DNA from: Semisulcospira habei
Taxonomy: Eukaryota; Mollusca; Gastropoda; Semisulcospiridae
Direction of reading: 5' to 3'
Length of the DNA: 64,000 bases
Assembly (NCBI GenBank): GCA_036245525.1
Contig: BTPG01000004.1
Coordinates: 209,012,325 to 209,076,324, forward strand
The notes beneath the pieces are model-generated. The model was not told the DNA's origin and made no database searches. It was given only the letters and a program-made list of their open reading frames with translations. Shown piece after piece: positions 1-9,864 of this stretch; the first letter of the stretch is position 1, and every line of letters begins with the position of its first letter. The translations under genes and the position numbers were made by a program.

Positions 1-139
1 TCCTTTCTTTTCGGTGTTGTGTTTTCATTTCATTCCAGGTAAACAGACAACTAGGCCTATGGATCGCCCTCGTCACAGTACCCAAATCGTCACCCCCACG
101 ACTGCGTGAAATACATGACATTCCATCCAACTGCCTTAG

Positions 140-346
140 TCTTTTACTACCGAGAAAAACTAAACATCTACCAAACTGCAAGAGATATAGATCCTCATAA
201 GGCCCCGCAAATGCGGGGGCTCATCATGATCTATGCCTCTTGCTGAAACCACTTTGAATTCACGTTTCTTGGACGGCTAAGGATCTTTGGCGTTGAATTC
301 TCTACGATTTAAAAAACACGATAGCGTCCACTGGCAGTAAAGGGGG
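140..346. repeat. Family C hairpin element
   Basis: Core inverted repeat at 183-250 (agatcctcat ... atgatctatgcctcttgc) with GCGGGGGCTCAT at the centre. The right end reads actggcagtaaagggg. The family is described under findings; this copy is diverged at its left end. Confidence 0.7.
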
Positions 347-659
347 TCAAAAACTAAAGGTCTGCGATTTGGACTTCAGCGGCTACACACCGTAAATTGA
401 ATTATCCCGACTCACAGAACACCACACATTTCTTCTAACAATAGGCACGGAACGTATGCCCATGCATGCAGAAACCACAGTAAAATGTGGTCTTCTCTGC
501 AGGTAGGCAACAGTTCTTTCTCTTCCTCAAGTATGCCAATGGTGTGCTGAAGAGGTCGCCTTGACGAAGACAGCTATCCACACCGGCAATACAATCTGGA
601 TCTCCCGTGGGAGACGTAGATCTGAATTTCCATGCACTCAACGGGCTGTGAATATGTGA

Positions 660-715
660 TAACTCCCCCCCCCCCCCACCCCCCTCATTGGGCGGGGAGG
701 GGGGGGGGGCTTCTA
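660..715. repeat. Poly-C / poly-G pair
   Basis: A C-rich run followed by G-rich runs (CCCCCCC...GGGCGGGGAGGGGGGGG) able to pair as a hairpin or form a G-quadruplex. Confidence 0.8.
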
Positions 716-881
716 TTTTCATTCCTTCCAGTCACTTAGTGCACCCCGCTTTCCTATCTATTTTGTGCTTTGACGAAAGTAGATCTATGATCATTGGTCG
801 ATAATGCACAATTCTCTCCCCTGACGGTGCTTTTTCCTACTTACTTGGTAGTTTCTGCTTAACACTATGTCACATTTTCAG

Positions 882-1241
882 AGCTTTACAGCGTGACCTG
901 ACCACTCTCCGTCACGTGGACAGTGACGAGGAATGGCGGACGGGAGAGTCCAGACGTCTCGGGGACTTGGTGCAGCGCAGGATAGAGTCTCTTCAGAACC
1001 CCGAAGACTGCAGCCGGGCCAAACTCCTCGTCTGCGATCTGAAGCAGGACTGTGGCTTTACCTGCAATCTTCACCACGTGGCTTACTGCCTGATATTCGC
1101 CTACGCTACTCGGAGAACGTTAGTTTTGGATGATATTGCAAGCCAAGCGCGGCTGGCAGACGTACTTTCAGCCTCTGTCGAAAACGTGCACGGAGGCGAC
1201 CGGTCCTCATATTGAGTACAACGGGAAGAACAGATTTGTCG
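882..1241 (+). CDS. FUT8: Alpha-(1,6)-fucosyltransferase (FUT8), internal exon, frameshifted
   Basis: FUT8 is a Golgi type II membrane enzyme that transfers fucose from GDP-fucose to the innermost GlcNAc of N-glycans. The exon follows an acceptor (ttttcag) and ends before gtgagt with phase 1. The family signature is clear: a run with LQNPEDCSRAKLLVCD, then CGFTCNLHHVAYC and RRTLVLD, matching the start of the catalytic region. After TLVLD the frame opened at 883 drifts and stops at 1213-1215, while the +1 frame from about 1155 resumes FUT8 (GWQTYFQPLSKTCTE) and runs to the donor. A one-base indel (or larger length change) therefore lies near 1140-1158. The transmembrane and coiled-coil exons are upstream of the window. 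Family identity is seen directly; whether the lesion is real is unknown. Confidence 0.87.
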
Positions 1242-1338
1242 GTGAGTAATTAACTCCCCCGGCAATGCCAATAATTAGAAATGATGTCCAAAAAAGCCTT
1301 GCAGACTACAGATAGTATGCCTGAGGCAAACAGTGACT

Positions 1339-1492
1339 TTAACTCTTTTAGCCCCAAGGGCTCATTTCTCAATTTTGTTGCAGGAGATGGCTTGACCATG
1401 ATAATTCAAGGGTAGTGCCAGATTAGCTTGGCGCCTTCATTATCATGGTCAAGCCATCTCCTGCTGTAGGGATCAAGGGCTAAAAGGGTTAA
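1339..1492. repeat. Family B hairpin element
   Basis: Flanked by TTAA on both sides. Inverted halves carry GGAGATGGCTTGACCATGAT and its complement around TAGCTTGGCGCC. It lies in a FUT8 intron. Confidence 0.85.
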
Positions 1493-1805
1493 AATATAGT
1501 GTTTTAATCGTAATGATATACCTTGAATTAATTTTTAGATTTCATAGACATGCATGTTTATTGTGTGTGTATGCGTGGTCTTAGTGGTGGTGATGGTGGT
1601 AGATGAGCGTGTGTGCGTGTGGGTGCGTGAGTATTAATGTATGATATTAATCGTCTAGTTTTAAAGCTTCTTACAACATAGGGTATGTGTGATAGAGTAT
1701 TAATTGTTTGTTATTGTTGACTGCGATGTTTGTAACGACACCAACACACATTTGTATGCTTTATTTTTTTAAGGCAAATGACAATATACAGTATCTTATC
1801 TTATT

Positions 1806-1867
1806 TATATCACCTCACCTCACCTCACCTCACCTCATCTCATCTCATCTCATCTCATCTCATCTCA
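1806..1867. repeat. (CACCT)n / (CATCT)n pentanucleotide array
   Basis: Four CACCT-type units followed by about seven CATCT-type units. Confidence 0.9.
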
Positions 1868-2140
1868 TACGGATACAAATGAAGACAGCGAGAGGCGGTC
1901 ATCCACATGAGCCGGGCCCACAAGCGCGGGGGGCTCATGCTGAACCGCTTGTCTTGCGTTAGTAAGCTGACAGTGAAAGGGTTAACTGCGTAAGTCAGAC
2001 CAGTCTTGCATTACAATTGTGCGTGGGCTCAGTCGGGGCCCTACCTGCTCGCTCTGGCTCCCCCCCCCCCCCCTTCCGTGTTTAGAATTGTAACTCCTAT
2101 CATGACGACGACGACGCGCAGTTGAAGAATTGTTGTCTGT

Positions 2141-2231
2141 TAACCCTTTGGCTCTCGGTAGCGCGTTTTGTCGAGGCGATTTCTGTAGGAATCGCATCGA
2201 CAAAACGCGCTACCGAGAGCGAAAGGATTAA
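2141..2231. repeat. Family A hairpin element
   Basis: TTAACCCTTTGGCTCTCGGT, then near-perfect inverted halves meeting at TGTAGGAATCGC, ending with GGATTAA. It is about 90 bp and flanked by TTAA. Confidence 0.88.
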
Positions 2232-2460
2232 AGAAAATAAAATAAAAAAGGTAAAAAGGCTATCGGGTTGCCAGCAAAGGCATACAGACTCATGAGACCC
2301 CGCGGCTGCAAGATATGTTGACAACGTGTTATTAAATTCATTAAGTGTTTAGATACCATATAATTTCTAAACCTACATTGCCTCTGAATTTTCATTTGAT
2401 GATGATGAACATAATGAGGATGATAATAATAATAAATAATGATGATGATAATGATCAAAA

Positions 2461-2462
2461 TG

Positions 2463-2526
<64 letters not shown>
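2461..2526. repeat. (TAA)n microsatellite
   Basis: About 22 TAA units, 45 bases upstream of a FUT8 acceptor. Confidence 0.95.
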
Positions 2527-2530
<4 letters not shown>

Positions 2531-2570
2531 TGTATTTAGTTATTATTTACTTTAATTTTTTTTTACACAG

Positions 2571-2814
2571 CCAACAAGAAATCATCCAGAATTATCCATC
2601 TTCCCATTCTGGGTGACCTTCGACTCCGCCCTAACTTCTTGCCCCTTGCGATCCCAGAAGACCTTGCGCCTCGTCTGACGTCTTTCCATGGCAACCCTCC
2701 AGCATGGTGGATAGGGCAGTTCGTACGTTACGCTGCCAGGCCCAACTCTGAGCTCCTGAGTGACATGAAGACCAGAGCTAAAGAGATGGGATTTCATCAG
2801 AATCCTGTTGTGGG
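2571..2814 (+). CDS. FUT8: FUT8 internal exon
   Basis: Acceptor ttacacag; donor gttagt, phase 2. The first two bases complete the Ala codon left by the previous exon. The translation includes FLPLAIPEDLAPRL and AWWIGQFVRY, matching the PEDLA...WW..QFVKY block of animal FUT8, and ends at NPVVG just before the GDP-fucose-binding Arg-Arg motif of the next exon. No lesion is seen. Confidence 0.93.
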
Positions 2815-2848
2815 GTTAGTATTACATTTGAATGATTTATTTACATAC

Positions 2849-2993
2849 ATTCTTACATCGGTGTTGTGGTGATACTGAGAATCTCACTCGAGTGGTTTGA
2901 AGACCTTATCCTACGAGCGAAAGCAAGTAGGACAAGGTTTTAAGACCACGAGAGTGAGATTCTCAGTATCACGTTAACACCGATGTAAGAATC
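2849..2993. repeat. Foldback element, single copy seen
   Basis: Inverted arms: ttcttacatcggtgtt and gatactgagaatctcac on the left, gtgagattctcagtatcac and aacaccgatgtaagaa on the right. It starts about 35 bases after a FUT8 donor. Confidence 0.85.
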
Positions 2994-3419
2994 TATTTCT
3001 TACTCACCTTTTTCTTGGCATAAATCCGATGTCACTTGGTTTTCGGCACAAACCTAGTCACAACACAGCCACCTTTGTGTCACTTGGCAAAGGTTTTGAC
3101 GTAACTTACTTTGTAATGTGACGTCAACATTTGGATGCCATACAAATGTTCCTAATAGCCTAGTACATGGCGCCAGAGTGCCAGTCGTCACTGTGAAATG
3201 ATGTCATTGCGCGTGAGCTGAAAGTAGGACAAGTTTCAATATCGCGTGTGCCCAAACCTTTTTGTTGACCAGACTTTCTACAGGACAATGTTGTGCACAC
3301 TTGGCCGTTTACGCATCAAGGCTGTATCACACACGTGTGATGCAGCCAAGCTGTATCACTCGTGTGTGATACAGCTTTTCCGCTCAAAGTCAGCTATGAA
3401 GGAGGTGTATAAGAAATCA

Positions 3420-4270
3420 GTTTCTTCACTGGAGGGACAATTTAAACACCAAACACGGCTATAACAGACAAAGAACATATCGTCAACTCTTGCTTCAAAT
3501 GTGGGGTTAGTGTCATCAAATTTGATTTATTTGTTTATGAGCTGGTTCACAGACGGGAAAATGTAAACATCAAAAACTGCCTTAACTTATTCTGCCCGCG
3601 ACACACCACAGCAAGATATGGCTCGACCATGCTAGTTCAAGGGTGGTGGCAGAATAGCTTGGCGCCTATAGGCGCCAAGCTATTCTGCCACCACCCTTGA
3701 ACTATCATGGTCGATCTGTCTCCTGAATTGTAATGTCCTCGGAGGATAACTCCAAAATGTGGGTTTTTCGTACCTCGGGCACAGTGAGATAACACGCGAA
3801 GAAGATCACCAGCTCTTGCTTCTATTGTGGAACAGTATCAAATTTGATTGATTTGTTTGTTTATGATCTTCTTCACTGATGGGACGATGTAAACATCCAA
3901 ACACTGTTATAACAGACAAGCAATATCATCAGCTCTTGCTTCTATTGTGGGACAGTATCAAATTTGATTTATTTGTTTGCTTATGATCTTCACTGATTGG
4001 ACAATGTAAACATCAAAAACTGCCATAACAGACAAGCAATATTATCAGCTCTTGCTTCTATTGTGGGACAGTATCAAATTTGACTTATTCGTTTGTTTAT
4101 GATCTCCTTCACTGATGGGACAATGTAAACATCAAAAACTGCTATAACAGACAAGCAATATTATCAGCTATTGCTTCTATTGTGGGACAGTATCAAATTT
4201 GACTTATTTGTTTTTGATTTTGATCTTCTTCACTGATGGGACGATGTAATCAACAAAAACTGCCGTAACC
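3420..4270. repeat. Tandem array of a ~116-bp unit, interrupted by a hairpin
   Basis: Units recur with AACAGACAAGCAATAT at 3911, 4027 and 4146, and related starts near 3463 and 3795. Each contains AGCTCTTGCTTCTATTGTGG and CACTGATGGGACAATGTAAA. A family-B element (3583-3790) has split the first two units. Confidence 0.85.
3583..3760. repeat. Family B hairpin (subtype with AGAATAGC)
   Basis: Starts TTAACTTATTCTGCCC; inverted halves meet at GGCGCCTATAGGCGCC. It is inserted in the 116-bp array. Confidence 0.83.
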
Positions 4271-4548
4271 GGTATCTTGTATCTTCAATACCGACCCTGT
4301 CGGAAAAAAAAACAACCATCGGTTTCCACCCGACTGCAGGAAGCAATTAACACCATGAGCCCCGCATCATGATATTCTTTGCCTCTTCCTGGTCCATTTA
4401 TATCTGTGTTCCTTGGATTGATGGAGGTCGGACCTATCTGACTGATTTTACCATGGTTTCAATTAATTTCAAAGACGTACTTTGTTGTCCATTGGCAGTG
4501 TCGGGTTAATACTTGTCTCTCCAGTTTTCTTAAGCAGAATTGTAATCT

Positions 4549-4639
4549 GTAACCCTTTGGCTGTCGGTAGTGGTTTTTGTCGCGATGATTCATGCAGGAA
4601 TCATCGCGACAGGAACAGCCGCCTGCAGCCAAAGGGTTA
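4549..4639. repeat. Family A hairpin element
   Basis: GTAACCCTTTGGCTGTCGGT ... GCAGCCAAAGGGTTAA with a GCGATGATTCATGCAGGAAT centre. Confidence 0.86.
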
Positions 4640-4773
4640 AAAATCCAATGGATATTTGTGCCGCGGACTTGTTCAATGATCTTAAAAAGGCCACTATACA
4701 GAACTGTGAAGTGAGCAAAATGCTTGACGTGAATACAGCTTGACGGACACGGGCGCAAGCGGCTTGCGGCGCG

Positions 4774-4995
4774 TTAACCCCTTCACTGCAGAGACAAAGT
4801 GAACACGATCCAACTGCAAGAGACATAGATTCTCATGAGCCCCCGCGACTGCGGGGGCTCATGAGAATCTATGCCTCTTGATGCACGATGAGACCAGTTT
4901 GTATCCATGTTTCTTGGAATTTTTTGGCTTTTGGTAGTTGAATAACGCACGATTTCAGAATTAAAATGTACGTACAGTGGAAGGGAAGGTGTTAA
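4774..4995. repeat. Family C hairpin element
   Basis: TTAACCCCTTCACTGCAGAG at the left and GGTGTTAA at the right. A long perfect core at 4828-4880 meets at CCCGCGACTGCGGG. Confidence 0.87.
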
Positions 4996-5009
4996 TTCAA
5001 GAAACGTTA

Positions 5010-5716
5010 ATAATAAGGTGAGGTGGTCACTGAATTTAAGTACCTTGGCACAGTCGTGGATAGTGGGCTGTCCTTCACTGGCAACACTGATCTGATTGTG
5101 AAAAAAGCAAACCAGCGTCTGTACCTTCTTAGGAAACTGAGAAGTTTTGATGTCAGTTCCAGGGTTTTAGAATCCGTTTATAGAAGCCTGATCGAAAGCA
5201 TACTGACGTTTAACATCACTGCTTGGTATGGCAATCTCAGTATGAAAAACAGGGGCAGACTGTCACGTATCGTCAGAACAGCTGAGAAGATCATTGGCCT
5301 AGGACAGTACCCAGTAGATGATCTGTACCATAGAGCTGCCCGAAGGATAGCTGCTAGCATTGTCAATGATCCTAGTCACCCACTCTCTGATCAGTTTCAA
5401 ATGCTACCATCAGGCAGACGTTTCAACATGCCACTTGCCACAAGGAATGTTTTAAGAAGTCTTTTATTCCAACTGCTGTCTCGATTTTGAACTCTCGTTT
5501 ATAACGCCGCGATAAGTATGATCTACTTAACATTACCTCCCATCTTGTGACAGATTGCTTGTGATAGATTGCTGCAATGATAATTTTTCCTGATATGCTT
5601 TTGCAGCGTTTGTTAATGTCTTATACTGTTGTTTCATGACGAGCCGAAAGGCAAATTTCTGTCGTGCCTGGACTCGAACAGACAATAAAGTTGTATTGTA
5701 TTGTATTGTATTGTAT
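5010..5716 (+). mobile_element. 3' end of a non-LTR retrotransposon (reverse transcriptase C-terminal part)
   Basis: The open frame at 5023-5490 reads EFKYLGTVVDSGLSF, then ANQRLYLLRKLRSF and AWYGNLSMKNRGRLSRIVRT, typical of the region after the RT domain in jockey/CR1-type LINEs. A 3' untranslated tail ends AATAAAG and then (TTGTA)n at 5693-5716. It is 5'-truncated, lies in a FUT8 intron and has the same orientation as the gene. Confidence 0.85.
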
Positions 5717-5722
5717 AATAAG

Positions 5723-5726
<4 letters not shown>

Positions 5727-5780
<54 letters not shown>

Positions 5781-5781
5781 T
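5727..5781. repeat. (TAA)n microsatellite
   Basis: Perfect run of about 17 units directly after the LINE tail. Confidence 0.95.
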
Positions 5782-5852
5782 AATTTATTGTCCTAAGAGA
5801 GACAGTCGTTGTTTTTATTATCTTTTAATAAGTAACACGTCTTTAACTTCAG

Positions 5853-6023
5853 CCTTCAGATCCGGCGGACAGACAAAGTGCGGGAATCACGGATAGCTCC
5901 TCTGCTGAGCGAGTTTATGGTTCACGTGGATGAGTACTTCCGGGTCAAGAAGATTATCGGAAGCCAGCGGCGTGTATATCTCGCTACTGATGATCCAACA
6001 CTTCTTCAGGAAGCGAGGCAAAA
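5853..6023 (+). CDS. FUT8: FUT8 internal exon with the RRTDKV motif
   Basis: Acceptor at 5851-5852. The first base completes a Gly codon, giving G-L-Q-I-R-R-T-D-K-V; the Arg-Arg pair is the conserved GDP-fucose-binding motif of alpha-1,6-fucosyltransferases. Next come EFMVHVDEYF and RVYLATDDPTLLQEA, also hallmark FUT8 blocks. The donor is gtgcgt, phase 2. The exon begins about 70 bases after a TAA-repeat tract. Confidence 0.93.
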
Positions 6024-6242
6024 GTGCGTTGTTTGTTTGTTCGGTTGCTTGGCGTATTTTTCTTGTTTGTATTTAAACAGACTTGTTAACCGGCATCTGA
6101 GGTGAGACATTTACTGCTTTGCTAATTGGTTGCTGGTTAATGTACCAGTTTTTAGTCAAACATTTGTTGGTCTACTTCACCGTTTTGTTAGTTTATTCCC
6201 AATTTATTTTTGACTGCATTGTCCCCGTAGCAAGATTCGAAA

Positions 6243-6318
6243 CTGTATTCGCGAAGCGCGAAGGCCACCGGGTCGACGTCCGTCGCCGTAGGCCCGCGCA
6301 CAATCGCCTTTGTTCTTT
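6243..6318. repeat. Family E fragment
   Basis: Contains GAAGGCCACCGGGTCGACGT and GGCCCGCGCACAATCGCCTT, matching the left half of the GC-rich family-E palindromes. Confidence 0.6.
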
Positions 6319-6467
6319 GTGTTACTTGGTGAATGTTTTTCACGTTAGTTTCAAAAACCAAAACATGTGAGTTTATTTACATTCATCGTTCAGTTTATTT
6401 TATTAGAACTACCGCTGTGCGAAACAGATTCATTCGACGGCGATATTTTGTTTTCTCCATCTTTCAG

Positions 6468-6618
6468 ATATTCGGATTATACATTCATGGGCGATAGTTC
6501 TTTCTCTCGTGATGCTGCAATGGAAACCCGCAACAGCGAGCAGGCCTGGAGAAGCGACATCCTTGACACCCTATTCCTGGCACACACAGACTATCTCGTC
6601 TGCACATTTTCCTCAAAC
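6468..6618 (+). CDS. FUT8: FUT8 internal exon, donor site unusual
   Basis: Acceptor ctttcag; the first base completes Lys. The translation ends [21 protein letters not shown], the conserved 'D.FLVCTFSSQ' block at the end of the catalytic domain. The next exon resumes in phase 0 with IGRAAYELMQ, so this exon should end after Asn (6618). The bases there are GGAAGC rather than GT; one substitution would give a normal GTAAGC. An alternative in-frame GT (gtctgt at 6634) would insert six residues, GSLAMS, into a conserved block. Confidence 0.85.
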
Positions 6619-6639
6619 GGAAGCTTAGCCATGTCCGTC

Positions 6640-7421
6640 TGTCCGTCCGTTAATCCATCCACCCAACCACCTACTCCCCAACCTTTCCTTCCTTCCCTCC
6701 GTCTGTCCATGCATCCATGCATCCATGCATCCATCCATCCATGCATCCATCCGTCCATCCGTCCGTCCATCCATCCATCCATCCTTCCATCCATCCATCC
6801 ATCCATCCATCCATGAATTCAGCCATCCATCCATGAATTCAGCCATCCATCCATCCATGAATTCATCCATCCATCCATCCATGAATTCATCCATAAATTC
6901 ATGAATGCATCCATGCATGCATGCATCCACCCACCCACCCACCCACGCACGCACGCACGCACGCACGCACACACGCACGCACGCAAGCAAGCATCCATCC
7001 ACCCATGCATCCATCCACCGATCCATCCATCCACCTATTCACCCATCCACCCACTTATCTCTCCTTCCCTCCGTCTGTCCGTGAATCCATCCATCCATCC
7101 ATACACCCACCGACCCTTGTGGCCCACCCACCCACCCACCCAACACAACCCAACCCAACCCAACCCAACCCAAACCCAACCAACCACGCACGCACGCACG
7201 CACGCACGCACGCATTCATGCAAGGGTTAATCATACCAACCATTTGTTTTATGAATTTTTCACTTGTGTTGTTCTATTATTCGATGTATGTGCGTGGTGT
7301 CAACATTGGAGATGTGCCGCATAAAGCTACAAGGTTGTTTGCCACGTATCAGCTTGCGGCACTTCTCGAAGGAGTTAATTATGTGTGTGTGCGTGTGCGT
7401 GCGTGTGTGCATACGTGTGTT

Positions 7422-7456
<35 letters not shown>

Positions 7457-7645
7457 GTGCATGCATGCATCCATCCGCCCATGCATCCATCCACTGATCC
7501 ATCCATCCACCTTTTCACCCACCCACCCACCCACACATCCATTCATGCATCCATCCATCCATGCACCCATCCATGAATTCAACCATAATTTCATGCATGC
7601 ATCAATGCATCCATGCATGCATGCATCCATCCACCCACCCACCCA

Positions 7646-7677
<32 letters not shown>

Positions 7678-8060
7678 TCCATCCACCCATGCATCCATCC
7701 ACCGATCCATCCATCCACATATTCACCCATCCATCCACATATTCACCCATCTACCCACCCCCCACCCACCCACTTATCCCTCCTTCCCTCCGTCTGTCCG
7801 TGAATCCATCCATCCATCCACCGACCGACCCACCGACCCACCCACCCACCCATGCATCTATCCATCCATATTTAGATCCATGCATCCATTCATAGACCCA
7901 TCCATGCATCCATCCATGCATCCATTCACCCACCCACGCACGCACCCACCCACGCACCCACCCACGTATCCACCCACCGATCCACCCACCCACCCTCCCA
8001 CCCATCCATCCATCCACCCACCCACCCACCCACCCACCCACCCACCCACCCACCCACGTT
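6640..8060. repeat. CCAT/CCAC/CACG simple-sequence block
   Basis: About 1.2 kb, in two parts, of (CCAT)n, (CCAC)n, (CACG)n and (CCAACC)n mixtures with GT-rich runs. Two long stretches (6900-7110 and 7610-7810) are near copies of each other, each ending TCCTTCCCTCCGTCTGTCCG, so a higher-order duplication is present. All open frames here are repeat artefacts. It fills the last FUT8 intron. Confidence 0.9.
7227..7378. repeat. Family I element, copy 1 (152 bp, TTAA-flanked)
   Basis: Begins TTAATCATACCAACC and ends CTCGAAGGAGTTAA. It is the same length as and about 95% identical to 9032-9183. Confidence 0.8.
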
Positions 8061-8159
8061 TGAGGCTTGCTCTGGATGTGGGTAGGTGTATGGGAGGATG
8101 GATAGATGGGAGAGGGGATGGGTGGATGGATAGATAGACGGATGGATGGAGGCAAGAAT

Positions 8160-8310
8160 AGATGGATGGAATTTGAATAAACGAACGAACGAACGAATTC
8201 TAGCTGTGACAATGCCAACCTACCAGGAATTGTAATAGATTATGTAACAGTTCAGACAAGACCTATAATAGTTTAAGGGCGGTGCCAGAATAGCTTGAAC
8301 TATCAAATTA
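8160..8310. repeat. (ACGA)n run and family B fragment
   Basis: AACGAACGAACGAA at 8180-8196, then a partial family-B sequence (AGTTTAAGGGCGGTGCCAGA) at 8263-8305, just upstream of the last FUT8 acceptor. Confidence 0.65.
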
Positions 8311-8357
8311 TCTTGTTGAGGTGTGTCAGGGCTGTCACGGACGTTTTTTCCCTGCAG

Positions 8358-8942
8358 ATCGGCCGCGCGGCGTACGAGCTCATGCAGACATTCAACTCGG
8401 ACGCCTCGGGGAACTACCGCTCTCTCGACGACGTGTACCATTTCAACGCACAGTCCCCTCACAACCTCACGGCTCTTGAGGAGCACAAAGCTCGCAACGA
8501 CAACGAGGTGTCATTCGAGGCCGGAGACTCGCTGAGGCTTCGAGGGAATTTCTGGGAGAACCACAGAGATCCCATGAGAGGGAGAAATTTCGAGGGCTTT
8601 ACGGACGGCTGGAACTGGAGATCTGGCAAATCCGGCATGTACCCTTCGTGCAAGGTCGAGGACAGAGTTGTAGCGGTGAAAATGCCCACTTACCCTGAAG
8701 TAAAAGAGAGGGAGATTGTGGACGCTGACGATGACACTCTGTATTTCGTTAAATCACGAAAACAAAACAAAAAACACCCCAAAATAAAAAAAACAACAGC
8801 AACAACAAAAACAAACAAGCAAACGAACGAGCGATCGAATGACCAAACGAAGGAGGAAGAATCGAACGAAAGAACGATCGAACGAATAAACGAACAAATT
8901 TACGAAAGAAAAAACGAACGAACGAACAAACAAATAATGTGA
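8358..8942 (+). CDS. FUT8: FUT8 last coding exon: end of catalytic domain, SH3 domain, repeat-derived tail
   Basis: Acceptor ccctgcag, phase 0. It begins IGRAAYELMQTF and continues through the C-terminal SH3-like domain (FEAGDSLRLRGNFW, KSGMYPSCKVEDRV) to KMPTYPEVKE, where vertebrate FUT8 normally ends within a few residues. Here the frame stays open about 70 residues longer through an AAAC/AACG-rich simple repeat, giving a Lys/Asn/Thr/Glu/Arg-rich tail that stops at 8940-8942. The tail is read directly; whether it is translated depends on the true stop and on indel-free sequence in the repeat. Confidence 0.9.
   Translation: MGRAAYELMQTFNSDASGNYRSLDDVYHFNAQSPHNLTALEEHKARNDNEVSFEAGDSLRLRGNFWENHRDPMRGRNFEGFTDGWNWRSGKSGMYPSCKVEDRVVAVKMPTYPEVKEREIVDADDDTLYFVKSRKQNKKHPKIKKTTATTKTNKQTNERSNDQTKEEESNERTIERINEQIYERKNERTNKQIM
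8760..8938. repeat. AAAC/AACG simple repeat inside the FUT8 reading frame
   Basis: Imperfect AACAAAC, AACGAACG and GAAAGAACG units; responsible for the unusual C-terminal tail of the predicted FUT8. Confidence 0.85.
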
Positions 8943-9031
8943 CTGTCATTTGGGTAATGGTTAATAAAATGACAGTACTAACATGAGCGGAATCATTGCG
9001 ACTAAAACCCGTGTAACTGACACCGAAAGGG

Positions 9032-9183
9032 TTAATCATACCAACCATTTGTTTCATGATTTTTTCACTTGTGTTGTTCTATTATTCGATGTATGTGCGT
9101 GGTGTCAACATTGGAGATGTGCCGCATAAAGCTACAAGGTTGTTTGCCGCCTATCCGCTTGCGGCACTTCTCGAAGGAATTAA
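9032..9183. repeat. Family I element, copy 2 (152 bp, TTAA-flanked)
   Basis: Near-identical to 7227-7378. Its left TTAA follows a family-A right half (8985-9031, GCGACTAAAACCCG ... CCGAAAGGG). Confidence 0.8.
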
Positions 9184-9343
9184 CTCTGTGTTTTTCGTGC
9201 GTGTGTGCATGCGTGTGTGTGTGTTTGTGTCAGTTTGTGCGTGCGCACGCGACATATTTCGAACGGAGTTAACATTGGCACTGCGGAGTGTGTGTGTGCG
9301 TGCGTGCGTGCGTGCGTGCGTGCTTACTTGTATGTTTACTTGT

Positions 9344-9538
9344 TTAACCCATTTAGCCCCGGGACCCTGCAGCAGGAGATGGATTGATCATGATAATTCA
9401 AGTGTAGTGCCAGATGGGCTTGGCGCCTGACAATACCCTTGAATTATCATAATCAATCTATCTCCTGCAACTGGTACATTGTCGTTGGACAGCGCCTCCA
9501 AAATTTGAGAAAAGGAACCTTGGGTTTAAGAGGGTTAA
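9344..9538. repeat. Family B hairpin element
   Basis: TTAACCCATTTAGCCCCGGG ... TTTAAGAGGGTTAA; halves carry GGAGATGGATTGATCATGAT and its complement. Confidence 0.87.
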
Positions 9539-9644
9539 ATGCTTGTGCATGTGATGTAGTTGTAACCTTTTCACTCCAGCTGACGCAAAACGAGTTTTTG
9601 AAATCATTGTAACTTAACTTCAAAGATACCCACCCGTCAAAAGA

Positions 9645-9745
9645 TCATCGACACAATGTGATTTCAACAAGAGGCATCTCATGAGCCCCCGCAACTGCTA
9701 GGACTCGGGAGAATCTATACCTCTCGCAACTGGGTGATGTTTAAA
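9645..9745. repeat. Family C fragment
   Basis: Degenerate core: AAGAGGCATCTCATGAGCCC and GAGAATCTATACCTCTCGCA. Confidence 0.65.
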
Positions 9746-9864
9746 TGTTCTAAGCAGTGGCGGAGTTAAGCACATTATATTCACCAATGTGCAAATGTTT
9801 TTAAGGCTCAGATTTATGTCAATAAAACCCACTTGTATGAAACCATCTCTTGGCTCACGGTCCC

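Noticed and set aside
3319..3378. Short palindromes GTATCACACACGTGTGAT as regulatory sites
   Set aside because: Probably part of the surrounding foldback or repeat DNA; no promoter context.
6591..8218. Long open frames encoding MDGWMDG or HPPTHPP repeats
   Set aside because: Pure simple-sequence translation in all frames; no evidence of a gene.
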